A DNA stretch of 64,000 nucleotides from Eutypella sp. D-1 (GCA_023313575.1 JAJTTP010000012.1:372001-436000); one strand, 5' to 3'. Positions 34,549-46,833 are shown, counted from the first letter of the stretch. A program made the numbers and translations. The notes: generated by a model from the letters alone, not told the origin.

Positions 34549-35829
34549 GATTTGGGACTCAAGGCTGATTAGGTAGCTATGGATGGGATGGGATTGGTTT
34601 AGGGTCTACTCCGTACGCATGGTGATTTCGCAGCTGTTAGTCCACACACTCGTTTGACTTTTAGTATAAGACTGTCGAGTTTCGTCTTTCCTTAACAATC
34701 AAAACTTGACTCAATACTGGTTTCTCGCTAATTTCGGGACGAGTATAATACTTCGCTGCATCAAGTTGTGTTTGTCGATGGTGTAAGTGGCTATAATTAG
34801 CTGTTTGGCTTCGGTGCTGAATAACTATAGAGAGCGAGTACCTTCAAGCAGTACTCGCCTTGCTTGCCAACTAGAATGAAACCCGTCCATGGGTTCTGTC
34901 CAGATACTCATTCAAGAATAGGCTGGGGACTTTTGGCTGCATGCTAACAGTATTCTAATAGCCTTGAAACATCCAAGTCTCCTATGATTTTGAGCCCAAA
35001 GTTCTTTACTACGTGCTACTGCTAGGTAAAATCTTATAACGTTCCACCCCTATCTCTATAAGCTTATATAAGCATGAATTAACCTAGTCTGAGCTGCGGG
35101 GTGATAAGATAAGCCCATTGGGTACTTTCTTAGTTAATCTGGAAGTACCTGCATACATGTATACCGACCTACGTAGGTACCTCTGGAATAGGGCTCTGAC
35201 GGGCGGGAGGCTTAAGGTTAGCAGGGGCTTTGGGATGTAAGGAGCACAGCCCTACCTAACCTTCATACCTGGTAGTTACTACCTAGGTATCTACCTACAT
35301 GTACCTAAGTAAAGTTGGTAGCCACCTAGATACCTGTCTTTGGAATCCTGATGTAATTGTTGGTACCTATTACCTGTAGGTTTGGGGTGAATTTTTAATT
35401 TTTCTTTTTTTAAAGTTTGCTTGCATTGTACCTTAATAACCTTACCTGAATATTGTTTGCCAAAAAAGAAAAAAAGGTTAAGACCTCGGGAATCTCTCCC
35501 ATCGACATTAGAAATTCTTTAACTTCTTCAACTTTATTTTACCGTATAGCCAGCAAACGTTTTAATTTCGATAATTTCCAAAACGATTCTCGGAATTTTA
35601 TAAAACCGTGACCATTTCACGTAGATCTAAGGAGCAAAATTCTTTCCCTCGATTTCTCAAGTTAAAATTGGAGCCGCAGTCGGAGTCGCAAGTCGCAAGT
35701 CGCAAGTGCAAGTTGTGGACCGCAAAAGTTGCATATAACTATTGACAATTTCCTATCCACACATCCGATATAGGAGAGGCAGAGGAAGAAGAAGAGCAGG
35801 AAGAAGAAGAAGACGCGCTGTCGCCCATA
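34549..35829. other. intergenic region with TACCTA clusters, eIF2-alpha promoter
   Basis: About 1.3 kb between two genes on the same strand. The centre (35143-35372) is dense in TACCTA/TAGGTA elements, followed by T- and A-rich sequence. A GTCGCAAGTCGCAAGTCGCAAGT tandem sits at about 35686-35712 in the region just before the gene. Confidence 0.5.
35143..35372. repeat. cluster of TACCTAGGTA-type motifs
   Basis: Many copies of CTACGTAGGTACC, TACCTAGGTA and CTACCTACATGTACCTA occur in about 230 bases, often as inverted pairs that could fold as short hairpins. It lies 460-690 bases upstream of the eIF2-alpha start. Confidence 0.65.
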
Positions 35830-36881
35830 ATGTCGCTGACTCATTGTCGCTTCTATGAGGCGAAATATCCCGAGGTGGATGAGTTGGTGATGGTGAACGT
35901 GAAGCAGATCGCCGAGATGGGCGCCTACGTGAAGCTTCTTGAGTACGACGACATCGACGGCATGATCCTGCTAAGCGAGCTGTCGCGGCGGCGTATCCGC
36001 AGTGTCCAGAAGCTGATTCGCGTCGGTCGCAACGAGGTCGCCGTCGTCCTGCGTGTAGACCGCGACAAGGGCTACATCGACCTGTCCAAGCGCCGCGTCT
36101 CCCCCGAGGACATCATGCGCTGCGAGGAGCGCTATAATAAGTCCCGCTCTGTTCACTCCATCCTACGCCACGTCGCTGAGAAGACCTCCCGCCCCCTTGA
36201 GGAACTCTACCAGGAGATCGGCTGGCCGTTGCAGAAGAAGTTCGGGCATGCCCTTGATGCCTTCCGCCTCTCCATTACCGACCCGGAAACTGTCTGGGCC
36301 GGCATCGAACCCCCCAAGGAGCTCACCGAGTACATCGCCAGCCGCCTCACCCCACAGCCGATCAAGGTTCGCGCCGACGTCGAGGTCACCTGCTTCGGCT
36401 ACGAAGGCATCGACGCCATCAAGACCGCCCTGCGCGCCGCCGAGGCTGACCCTGACGGCGGCGTTAAGGTCCGCCTCGTCGCCCCACCCCTCTACGTCAT
36501 GACCTGCCAGACGGGCCAGAAGAGCCAGGGTATCCAAGTCCTAGAGTAAGCCAAACCCAAGCCCCAGCCCAAGCCCGGGCGCAAGCCAAGTCATACATAT
36601 CCGACTTTCTCTTCCGTCCTCAGTATAGCGACGAGGTTAACCCCGCAACTTAACTGCACAGGGCCGCCATCGAACGGACAAAAAATGCGATCCGCAAGAG
36701 CTCCGGCGAGTGCATCGTCAAGATGGCGCCGACGGCCGTCGACAGCGGCGACGACGCCCGGCTCCAGGCCCTCATGGAGCAGCGCGAGCGCGAGAACGCC
36801 GAGGTCAGCGGCGACGAGGACAGCGAGGGCGGGAGCGACGACGAGAACGGGAGCGCCCGCGCCCCGGACTCCCAGCTATAA
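35830..36881 (+). CDS. SUI2: translation initiation factor eIF2 subunit alpha
   Basis: Exons are 35830-36545 and 36662-36881, giving 311 residues, the usual length. eIF2-alpha delivers initiator tRNA in the ternary complex and is the target of stress kinases. The S1/OB domain runs from MVNVKQIAEMGAYVKLLEY. The phosphoregulatory loop LLSELSRRRIRS is intact, with the regulated serine at residue 52 counting Met (Ser51 in the usual numbering). The helical domain (IGWPLQKKFGHALDAF) and the C-terminal alpha-beta domain (RADVEVTCFGYEGIDA) follow. Exon 2 gives the conserved ECIVKMAP and the acidic tail ENAEVSGDEDSEGG. The 116-base intron has a GTAAGC donor and CACAG acceptor. Confidence 0.98.
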
Positions 36882-38106
36882 ACAACCCCCAACTTCCCTT
36901 CACCTTCCCCTCATCATCACATCAACTCAAGGAACTTTGCATCACACGACGAGAGGAAAAGGGTGGAGAGGAACGGAAAAGGAAAAAAGGAATGGGACTT
37001 GGTCGACGGGCTACGGGCCATGGGCGTTTTAGATTGTTTATTTTTGGTCAATCGCGGGTTTCTTTTTCTCTAGTGCCGGTGTTTATTGGCTCAAGATACC
37101 TACGGATAAGGAGGGGGGAACTAGGAAAGGCACCTTTGGGGGGTTGATGGGGTCTGGTGAATTTTACGGGATCCGGGTCATGGGTCATGGAGGGATGGAT
37201 GGAAAAGGCGGCGCGGGAAAGGGGGTGTGGAGGGAGAAGAACCAAAAGAGGGCCTCAATTTCCCCCTTTCTTCTCTCCTCTCGATCCCCACCGCCCCCCT
37301 TCTTAAATGGCCCCTTGAGCGGGGCTTTTTTTGTTTTACGAGCCCCAGCAGGCGCATGGCAGGGAGAGAAACGAATAGAGAAAAATGTAGACGAATGGGG
37401 AGGAGGGAAATGAGACTACGTGCTACGAATGGCAGAATACAATGCGAAAAGAGGTCTGGATTTTCTAGACAAGATTTACGGTTGGCGCATATATGGCTAT
37501 CTGTGCGGACAGGGACGGGAACGGGATGCGCGGCGCGGCGCGGCGAAGACGGCGGCGCGCCCTCCCGCACAATGTATGGCATGTCATGTTAGCTACGCGT
37601 GTGTGCTATACGTTTTGATATGTGAAGTGCGCAATCTGATGCTGATGTTTTGTCAATGCTTTTGGGGGAGGGATGGGGGGGGTGAGTGGCTGTCGTATGA
37701 TGATGTCAGTGAGAGCGAGCTTGGGTCTGGGCCGTCAAGTTTGAAATCGCTAGATTATCTCGAAGGGTACCGAATTTAGATCCGGTGGATATAGGGAGCG
37801 CATAGATAGGTGTTGGAGTCGCAAAAAAAAAAACCACCAAGTCTTTAAATATCAGCATTGTTACTGGGATAGTTCGCACTAAAACAGTGTTGTGTGCATT
37901 CTATCATGCTCGGATCAAAAGACTTGTTAACCCTTCTAGAAGCAAAATCGCGATGAAGCTCCCACCGCCGAACCGTTTACGCATACACAGTGAACCGAAG
38001 CGGTAAACCCTACTAATACTCAGATGTAGATCATTTCGGGAGCGGCATGCAGGAACACTCGATCAAGTTGTCCACCACCTACAAGCCAGCATCTCCATGC
38101 TAGTGT
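36882..38106. other. intergenic between convergent eIF2-alpha and SDR genes
   Basis: About 1.2 kb of G-rich sequence on the plus strand near 37080-37400 and a GC-rich CGCGGCGCGGCGCGG patch near 37530. Open frames on both strands here are low-complexity. No gene was recognised. Confidence 0.5.
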
Positions 38107-39031
38107 TTACCAAGGCAATTGGAGCGGCGTGGGGAGGTCTTTTCCAAGCACGGTCTCGGCCATGCCGATGTCTCCTACTCGGGTCAGCAGGTCCTCAATT
38201 AGGTAGGCAATGCATTTGGAGTATGAAAGTGGAGGGAGGCAACCTACCTGGACCGCGGGGCGCCCAATATTCCCCGGATTTGCTCATATCAAGGTTTTCG
38301 ACCCACTGCACGAGGCTCTTGGCCGCAACATCCGGGGTCACGGCGCCGCCCTCGTCCCAATGGGCGTCGAAGCCGACGCTCTTGGTGAGCTCGGTGCGCA
38401 TGAAGCCGGGATGGACGATACTGACGACGACGTCGCGGTCGCGGAGGTCGATGGCGAGCAGCTTGCCAGCCATGTTGAGGGCGGCCTTGCTGGCGTGGTG
38501 GCCGTAGAGGCCACCGCCCTCGTTCGCGTGGCGCAGCGCGATACTGCCGGCCTCGCTGGACACGAGGACCACGCGCGACCCCGGCTTCAGCAAGCCCGCG
38601 TGCGCCAGCCCGTGCACCACGAACACCGGCGCCACCGCCGACGTCGTGTACATCTTGACCTCCTCGTCCCAGTTTGGTCCCTTCTCCGCCGTGAAGTCCT
38701 CCAGCACGAAGTGGCCCGCGCTGATGACCTGGGTTTCGGGGTTCCCTGGGTTAGCTTCCCGAACACCGCCTACTTCATGAGGGGTAGTGAGATTATTACT
38801 TACGACCACGTCCAGGGGCGGTGCGCCCTTGAGCTGCCGCGTGATGGAAGCGCCCACGTCGGAGTTATTCAGGTCGATGTTGGAGAGCCACTTGACGCTG
38901 CTGGGGAACCCCTGGGGTGCCGAGCCGGAGCGAGTGGTTCCGTACACATCCGCATTGCCCTGCGAAGCGTACTCCTTAACAAGAGCGGCGCCCAGCCCGC
39001 GAGTCGCGCCGACTATAAGTGCAGAGGGCAT
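38107..39031 (-). CDS. short-chain dehydrogenase/reductase
   Basis: Exons are 39031-38804, 38728-38248 and 38174-38107, giving 258 residues ending LPTPLQLPW. It belongs to the CsgA-like/fungal SDR group with a Rossmann fold. The nucleotide motif is GATRGLG at 8-14, DVVVISAG (74-81, across intron 1) is the NAG-like strand, and VVLVSSE (129-135) holds the catalytic serine. The usual YxxxK reads L-Y151-G-H-H-A-S-K157: the Tyr is six residues before the Lys and His153 occupies the K-minus-4 position. Intron 1 (38803-38729) is exactly 75 bases and has no in-frame stop, so retaining it would add 25 residues. Substrate unknown. Confidence 0.92.
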
Positions 39032-39684
39032 CTTGTGTAGACACAGTACTTAGGTAGCTTGGATTTTTGGTATGGTCATCTAGGAATGAGCGAATTGTTA
39101 TTCTAGAGCTTCAGTAGGGTCGGGCGTGATTGATGTGAAATAAAGCAGTAACCAAAGTGGTGTATGGCACGAACCGGCAACTAGGGATGTAGCTCATGTT
39201 GGTCGATGACGTTATTGTGATGCGTGGGGGATGCGGTGTGGCTTGCAAGTGCTTCCGATAGCTTGCGACATGTCTACATGGTACACTTCTTTTCTATATG
39301 GAAACCGTCTTAGGTAATTACATTCACCGTTATATAGAAGATTAGCAGGAAGCCACATATCACGGAATATTGTGGCCATTTTTATATGTACAAAGAAACT
39401 GGTGACCTATTTCATACTTCAGTACTGATTCGATGAATGGAAAACTTGCATGCGGGCATTCCTTCATATGTTCCTGATTTTCAAGCTCTATGCCAACACC
39501 AGCAACGTAGTCAACAGCACCAGATATGCTATTCCCAAGGCAAGGATTAAGAATCTGTTCAGCAGCTCGACAATTTCAGCCGAACCGGGACAAAACTCTG
39601 GCGACCGAAGGTGCATCATCGTCAGCTAGGGAACGACAAAGCGCAAGTAGCGACCGAGTCTCAACCCCCGCGCGCGTTAAGTCG
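39032..39684. other. intergenic: SDR promoter and esterase 3' flank
   Basis: About 650 bases, AT-richer in the middle. No gene was recognised. Confidence 0.5.
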
Positions 39685-40798
39685 CTAATCGAGACCGAAC
39701 CAGGCCATATCAAGGGCGGGGATGACAGGCACGGTATGGCCGACGCGAGCAGCGGAGTAACCGACGACGCGATCGCCGTCGTCGCCGTAGACGATGCGGG
39801 TGTAGCCGGGGCGGGGGTCATCGGAGACGTTGCGGGCGAACGCGACGCCGTGCAACGCCGACCACTCCTTGAGCTGCTCCGCGAGGTTCGGGTAGTTGAC
39901 GAACGTGTCCGCCTCCCCGTGCAGCGTCTGCATCCGCGGGTACGCCCCCTCGTAGCCCGGGTACATCGCCCGCACCTGCTCCGCCCACTCCTCCCCCGTC
40001 TTGACGTTCTGTCCGTTGGCGCACGTCGGGTCCGCGCTGTGCACATACGGGAGATCTCAGGTTAGCTTTCTCTATTCTCCTACTCGATTGAGAAGTTTTG
40101 CGTGGTCTCATTTTGTTTGTCTCAAGCCGGTGGGGTTTTCTCTTTCTTTTTAGGGGGGGCGTAAAATGACAGTCATCTCTCACCTGACAGGGCTGGAGCC
40201 AGGCGAGCCAGCCAGGCAACCGGCCGCGACGCCGGAGTAGCAGGAGCCGGCGGCAAAGACGTCAGGGTAGGCAGCCATAAGGACGTTAGTCATCATGCAG
40301 CCGGACGAGGAGCCGGTGACGAAGACGCTATCGGGGTCGGCGCCGTACTCGTCGATGACGTAGTTGACCATAGCGACGAGGCTCTTGCTGTCGCCGCCGC
40401 CGTCGTGCGTCAGCGTTGCCTCGCTCGCCACGTCCCAGCAGTTCGAGTCGTTCGGCGTGCTCGGATAGATGGTGATGAACCCCCGCCGCGCCGCGAACGA
40501 GTCGTAGTTCGCCATCTGGTAGTACGCCGGCCCGGATCCTCCGCAGTAATGCAGCTAGGTACGCACAAGAGAATGAGCAGGGGGCGGCAGTGTGACAGAT
40601 AGCAGTTAGGGGGGGTGGGGTTTTTGTTCATACCGCGAGCACAATGGCGGGCTTTTCTGCTAATGTCGCCGGAAGCGATACGGCCATGGTCAAACCCGTC
40701 GGGTTGTCTCCCCAGCCCGTTATCGTGGTCAGCGCCGCATGGCAGCCCGTAGAGGCGAGCAGCACGCCGATGCTGTTGAGCGGGTTGACAGGCCGCAT
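39685..40798 (-). CDS. secreted CE1 / PHB-depolymerase-type esterase (acetyl xylan or feruloyl esterase-like)
   Basis: Exons are 40798-40634, 40554-40184 and 40036-39685, giving 295 residues. The start at 40798 is ATG; the frame extends upstream only to a TTG. The N-terminus is signal-peptide-like (VNPLNSIGVLLASTGCHAALT). The alpha/beta-hydrolase core shows LHYCGGSG (56-63, oxyanion side) and GSSSG with nucleophile Ser138. The acid is in HGEAD (Asp222) and the base in RVGHTVPV (His279), so the triad is complete. The spacing and YPSTPNDSNCWDV pattern match fungal CE1 acetyl xylan/feruloyl esterases that deacetylate or de-esterify plant cell-wall xylan. There is no carbohydrate-binding module. 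The exact substrate cannot be fixed from sequence. Confidence 0.9.
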
Positions 40799-41837
40799 TT
40801 TAAGGGGGGGCGGTATCAAGCGATTAGGACAATGAACTTGAAAGAAGACGAGCTACCTGGGTTGAAGCTTAAGTGAATCTCAGCTCGAGGTGGAACGGAC
40901 AATTTGACGAGGTCGTGCCAGGTTATATAATGCCTCGGAACATGAAGACACGATACCCCCGGCTCACACCCCTTGTTCATCGCTTGCCGTGCCGATCTGC
41001 CATCGTCACCTTAGGTGTACATCCCAGTCTATATGTCCCGGGAAACCAACACAGATGTCTGGGGCCAAGGGTGGAGAGGGTCGCATCGTGCCTAATATGC
41101 GCCAGCAAATCGGAGCTCGAGAAGATGCGACGCTTAATTCGCGAGTACCCCTTCTTTGTCGCTATTTTGCGTATGGAAACTGCGCTTCTCCATTGCCATG
41201 CCATGTTGCCGACGTCTTGCGGCTTCTGAAGCCGGGTCGTGTAGATCTGTTGAATGTTGACTGTTATGTTGGCGACGAACACCAGCTCTGACAAAGATGG
41301 CAGTATTCACGCTGTTGCCCAGGCTCGTCGTGGATTTAGGCTGGACCGGAGGGAATGAGCGGCAAACGAGAGCGCGACATCGAGAACACCCAGGTCGATT
41401 TGTCTGTCTGCACGGCGTTAGAATCCATCAACTACGCGCATCGTGATTTGCCGGAGGTGGATTCGTCGATGGTCAACACTGAAGCCTTCCCGCGATGATA
41501 GATGTGTTCCACATCATGATATTTATGTTTCTGGACCAAAGCACGAAGACTAGAAGGTTTGCAATCTATAACTATCTATCGGCGAATGAATCTATGCATC
41601 CCGGCCCCGAGCTCCTTGCTAGGATAAGGAGCCACAAGGGCACATCGAACCGAGGCCACCATCAAGCCCGAACATACACATCTGTGAAGATTTCCCTTCT
41701 GCTTTCGAGTTAGGTGGTATAACTGAATGCGTAGACATGAGAACTTACCTTGAAATCCGTCTATAACTACCGCCAGCTACCAGACGCAGAACCGTCTAGC
41801 AACGGGATTCAACTAATTTAAAAATTCCACGATAACG
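40799..41837. other. intergenic: esterase promoter
   Basis: About 1 kb. Frames on both strands at 40873-41294 start with non-ATG codons or lack any family feature. No gene was recognised. Confidence 0.5.
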
Positions 41838-43729
41838 CTAACTTGTGTTCTCGACCGTTCCTTGTTTGGCGTCTGCGGCAGATGCGGCATCCTGCTGCGA
41901 GAACAACCCCGTAGCTTGGCCATCTTCCTCGTCACGAATGGCATTGTCTGGGCTGAGCAAAGCCCAGGGTTCATCAGTCAGCTCGACAAAAGCGCCAGGA
42001 CGCCACTTTTCACCACTGGCACCCGAGGCGATGTGGATTTTCATGACAGAAGAAGTGCCGCTGGGGGCTTCATTAGCTCCCGGCGCACCGTTGTCGCCGT
42101 CCATGTCGGTGGCCACGATCAGCCCGGCGCGCTGGACGGTTGTGAATCGGCGAGCACGCATTGCTTCGGATTCAAGGTGCTGACCTGTGTATGACAGAAA
42201 TCTTTCCAGCTGGAAGAGTGCTTCGCACAGGATATCGCGCGAACCTGTACGCTCCGCTAATGTAATACCATGCCGGTACGCCTGCTCGGCGGCGGTCAAA
42301 TTCCCCATGATCCACCTTACGTATCCGAGCCAGGCGAAGCGAAAGGGTTCGTCTCTGAGGTTGGTGTGGTCAGCATCTAGGTCGAGCAAAGCCGCTTCAG
42401 CCTTCTCAAGGTGTCCCTCTTCCAACTCAACCTTGCAGGTCGCCAGCTGACGTTCGAGGAGGAGAGATCCGAGGAGTGTTTGATCAATGAGTTGGTGGCT
42501 GAACTTCTCCAATTGCGATTTGATGTTCCGTAACTGTGTTTGAGGGGGCTTCTGTCTCTCAAAAATGTCGTAATACAGAAGGTAGACCTCAACCAGCAAG
42601 TCATGGCTAGACCCAAAGTGCTTTTCGAACTCTTCTAGACATATATCAAAGGCCCCTTCCGTGGTAGATATTTGTTGGTTTGTATCCATGACCATCAATC
42701 CCTGCCAGAAGCTAGTGAGGGGGTCATGTGGACCCCGAAGCGCAAAAGCGAGGTCTCTAGAAAAGCGAACTATAATGTGACCGATCTCATCGCGACCCAG
42801 TCTATTCAACCGAGTCGCGAGGGTGAGCAGTTTCGGGATTAGGTCCGGTGGTGGGCCCCTAAATATCCTGACCAGTACTGCGAAAGACGCATCAAGAGCG
42901 TGTCTTACAATGACGAGATTCACTTGCCGGCTGACAGCTAGTGCTGCCGTCATGACCCTATCAAGAAAGGAATTCAGAAGCACCGAAGAAAGGCGTCGCC
43001 TTCGCGGCTTTCGGTGGCCATTGTCAACCCATGTAAGGGTCTTATTGAGGACACAATGGTTAAGATGATCACGCAGTGCTCGATACACGGTTTCAGGCGC
43101 TGCGTGAATATCAGGGGGCCTTGGGGCGCTCGCAGGACTTGGAAGTAGCATCGTAAGGTTTTGCGTTGCTTTAGGGCTGCCGGCGTTGCTCGAAGGCCTG
43201 GAAACAGATGTATTGACCAGCTCGTCTGAATTTGAAGTCTGTCGTGGTTCGGGAGAGTAACAAATTACATCCCGTGCGGCTTCGGGCTCGAGGGCACCTT
43301 CGGCCTGGGCCCTGGCCAAGAGCCATGGATTTCGAGAAAGGTAGACCTGGAGGCTGTGAGCATCGACGGTCTTGCCCCTCACAAGAAATATGGACTGTTT
43401 CTGGTCCGCATCACGAGACTTCTTCAATCGCAGAAGTTGAAGGACGTCGCTGGATCTTAAATTTTTGAAAGCGTTCCATGTGCCCAGCTTTTTCTTGTAC
43501 ATTGTAGTCCTGTGAGATGGTTAAAGAGGTATGCACGGTCAACCCGTGGGAATACGCACGTTGCGAAGAAGCCATGTTGTTCTTCCATATGACGCTTGAC
43601 CTCGTCAACCGTTTTGTCCTCGTCGATGTACAATGCTGTGATGACATGTCGGAGATTTTCCCACTCTTGGGACGCCGTAATCTCTTGCGAGGGCGACGGT
43701 ACCGGAGACCCGGACGGGGAGCATGCCAT
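41838..43729 (-). CDS. Clr5-domain protein
   Basis: Exons are 43729-43560 and 43509-41838, giving 613 residues. The ATG at 43729 is chosen because the longer frame begins with GTG. Clr5 domains were first named from fission-yeast silencing factor Clr5 and are widespread at the N-terminus of fungal proteins, where they are thought to bind DNA. It is seen here at about 22-75: EWENLRHVITALYIDED, MEEQHGFFAT and MYKKKLGTWNAFKNLR, with the intron inside the domain, as often found. The long C-terminal part is helical, with a TPR-like repeat around LTAAEQAYRHGITLAERTG and EALFQLERFL. The tail (about 555-613) looks disordered. A nuclear regulatory role is inferred. Confidence 0.86.
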
Positions 43730-45087
43730 GGCTCGACTGGAATATGGGAGTCCATAGGTGATGAACACCGCGACATAACCACGGTAAATGTCGCATCTTT
43801 ATGCTGGTATATAAGAGACGTGGGAGTATAATAAGAAGCAATATCCAATATCAAAGGCGCGGACCCGTTGTATAAGGTAATAGTAATGCCGCCCACAAAA
43901 CGCCATAGAGTTGAGGCTTGTTTCACGGAGGACGAGTAAGATCACTGGAGACGACAGGGGTTGGTCCAATTGGGACAAAAGTTACCTGATACGGCATGTC
44001 TAGCGCGAACCTGGAGAGCTGAAGTTATTTTCGGAGCTTGATTTCCAAGCTGAAAACGATGCGGGGAGACTAGGGAACTAACGTCGCCATTGGATGTCGC
44101 GTGGGAAATACACGTCGACGGCGACTTAGGGGCAGTCTATGTCCTCATAAACTCGGACATCAGACTGGCCACGAGACTTGGCTTTCCCTTCCAGGAATGC
44201 GGCACGTATAGAAGCGAGCTGTAGAGTCAGATCAGAATGGTGGACACGTGGGCGGGAGGCCAGGATAAGCTTAGCCTCCTTCAATGTGACGCCCGAAAAG
44301 TGCCGTTCCTTGTGACTGATTACATGTGAGATCTAGAAGTTGGCAAGTTGGGAAGTTGGGTGATGATGATGAAGGATTACACGTAAATCATGCACTTTGT
44401 TCCGGAAGGATTCCGAGACATGAATAAGGGGGCAGTTGCAAGGGCTCCTTTTACAAATACTTATGTGTTCAACATATTACCGAAGACGAGATAAAGAACT
44501 TCCGTTTCATACAATGTGGCTTCGCAATATGTAGTATATTATCATCGGAATATTGTAGAGGTGTAGATAGACAATCCGAGATGGATGGTGTCCAGGGGTA
44601 CTAATAGAGCGAGCTAAGAGGTAACTAGGTACCTAGAGTAGAGCTCTCGGGATGGAGCGACCTAGAGTATACCTACCTAGGGTAGGTATGGCAGGCTGCT
44701 CAGGTGCGTTACATACGTTGTCAGCTGTCTCCAGTTAGTCAAGGCCGACATATAGAGTGAAAGTCCGACCAATTAAAGGAATGGTTAAGAGGTACTTACT
44801 ATAACCAAGTAGAGCTAGCAAGCGCGACCCTTAGCGACCCTCAACGCGACTTCCCCATTAACTAAGACGCGTCTCAATTAAACATTTCGAGTCGTCTACG
44901 GGTCCCGTCCCTGTTAAGTTGCTCCACCACTTACAATCTTGGTTGATGAAAACATTCAACACTACATAGTCCACAACTTCTATCCCACCAATGTCACGAT
45001 AACGACAAGCAAGGAGACTTAGGATTACTTACAATTACTTTAAGTACCTGGAAATACTGGAAATACATCACAGACGACAAGATCGTA
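43730..45087. promoter_or_regulatory. divergent intergenic region Clr5-domain gene / PRI2
   Basis: About 1.36 kb. It has TACCTA/TAGGTA elements at 44615-44690 and, nearer PRI2, a set of CGCGA/ACGCG motifs listed separately. No other gene was recognised. Confidence 0.55.
44844..44872. promoter_or_regulatory. MCB-like pair ACGCGA / ACGCGT upstream of PRI2
   Basis: ACGCGA at 44844-44849 and ACGCGT at 44867-44872 lie 215-245 bases before the PRI2 ATG. Two further GCGA(C) repeats precede them (44822-44838). It mirrors the pair upstream of ORC2. G1/S control by an MBF-like factor is inferred from the motif and from the function of the downstream genes. Confidence 0.5.
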
Positions 45088-46833
45088 ATGCAGAGATTAG
45101 ACATCAACCGCATCGATTCAAAAAGGAGACATACCGTCGATCCGCGCAAGAAGCAATTCGCAGAACCCGCTTACAAGGAGACGGAATATCCTCATCGGCT
45201 CAACTTCTACGCTATCCCTCCCACAGCCGACATTACCCTCGAGCAGTTTGAGCAATGGGCTATTGATAGGTTACGGAGTAGGTACACAACACATGCAATG
45301 CGTAATCTGGCCGGTCTGGCCTGGTTTGGCCTGGTCTGATCTTGTCTGGTCTGGGAGAAGTTGAGAGAGAGAGAAATTGAGAAAGAGAAAGAAGGCGGCC
45401 TGGTTGACTAACCCTCAATGTCTATCTTCGTCTAGTACTCGCCGAACTGGAAGCATGTTCCTTTCGCAACAAGTCCCCGGCCGAGACGGCCGCTCACATG
45501 AAGCCCCTATTAGAGAAATACCTACCACTAGATTCAAATTCGTCTTCCTCCACCAAACTCAGCTCTGAGCGCCAGAAGGACCATTACAGTCACTTCATAT
45601 TACGGCTCGCCTTCGCCTCTACCGAAGACCTGCGCCGCAGATTTACTCGCGTCGAGACCATGCTCTTTCGCCTGCGCCTAAACGAAGATACGGCCCGGGA
45701 ACGAAATGCCTTCATCCAGTCCCTCAACCTCGACTGGGAGCCCGTGACGGAGAACGAGCGCACTAAGTATGCGGCTGAGTTGACAGCCATAAGCGGAGCC
45801 CGTAAGGGTGCCAGCGAAGAGGAAAACTGGTTCAAGGTCGATTGGGAGCGGGTGCCTGACCTGGTTGAGTCGCGGCGGGTCCTCCTCAAGGCCGGCAAGG
45901 CATATGTGCCTTCCAAAGAACAGGCAAGCATGGTGGTAGCCGAATTCACCAGGAGGCTGGAGCGTTCGTTGGAGTTAACAGCACGTGCGCTGCCTCGTCT
46001 GGACGAGGATGACCGTCTAACGCCCATACTGGATCACTTATCAAAGAACTTCGTCACACCCGACGCCTCATATAGCAGCAATACCTCCGCCGTCCCAGGC
46101 GCCGACATCTCCGCACGTAACATCGACAACCTGTCATCGAGCTTCCCTCTTTGCATGCAGAACTTACACCGGTCGCTCCGGAGGGACGCACATCTGAAGC
46201 ACTTCGGTCGACTACAGTATACCCTCTTCCTCAAGGGGATCGGGCTTAACCTGGAGGAATCCCTGGTCTTCTGGCGCACGGCTTTCCACAAGGTCACAGA
46301 CGACACTTTCAACAAGGAATACAGGTACAATGTGCGGCACTCGTACGGCGACGTCGGTGGGGACTCGAACCGCCGTGGGGGTGGCTACTCGCCATTCTCC
46401 TGCCAGAAGATACTGACGGAGCACCCGCCGGGTCCGGGCGAGGCGCACGGATGCCCATACCGGCATTTCAACCTCGAGAATCTGACGGCCCTGCTACAAT
46501 CTGTCGGCATCACGGACCGGTCCGTCTTACAGGGTGTCAAAGAGGACAAGGACCAACAAAAGTTCCACATGGCATGCAATCGGTAAGTCCCCGTCCCCCC
46601 TCCAGCCGCAGAAGCTGCCCCCTGCTTTTAACTTTTAGGTGATCCAAGCTCATGCCTTGCATAGTGTATTCGAGTACGTCCACAAGAACGAGATCAAGAA
46701 GGCGAAGGACGAGGGCATCATGACCTCGGCACAACTGGAGACGATCGTCCACCCCAACGAGTACTTCAAGCGGAGCTATCTCCTCAAGAACCTCGGCAAG
46801 ACGAATGGCGAGGATGTGAAGATGGAGGGCTAG
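45088..46833 (+). CDS. PRI2: DNA primase large subunit
   Basis: Exons are 45088-45277, 45436-46582 and 46665-46833, giving 501 residues. The large subunit works with the catalytic small subunit and DNA polymerase alpha to make RNA primers at origins and on the lagging strand. The N-terminal YPHRLNFYAIPP and FEQWAIDRLRILAELE patterns are typical. The four iron-sulphur cysteines are all present: C303 (FPLCMQNLH), C386 (FSCQKIL), C403 (HGCPYRHF) and C444 (HMACNR). The exon 2-3 junction falls just after the last cysteine. The C-terminal FEYVH and HPNEYFKRSY segments follow in exon 3. Length is usual for the family. Confidence 0.96.

Noticed and set aside
38210..39040. 276-codon plus-strand frame over the SDR gene
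   Set aside because: Antisense shadow of the GC-rich SDR coding sequence, which has full Rossmann-fold motifs.
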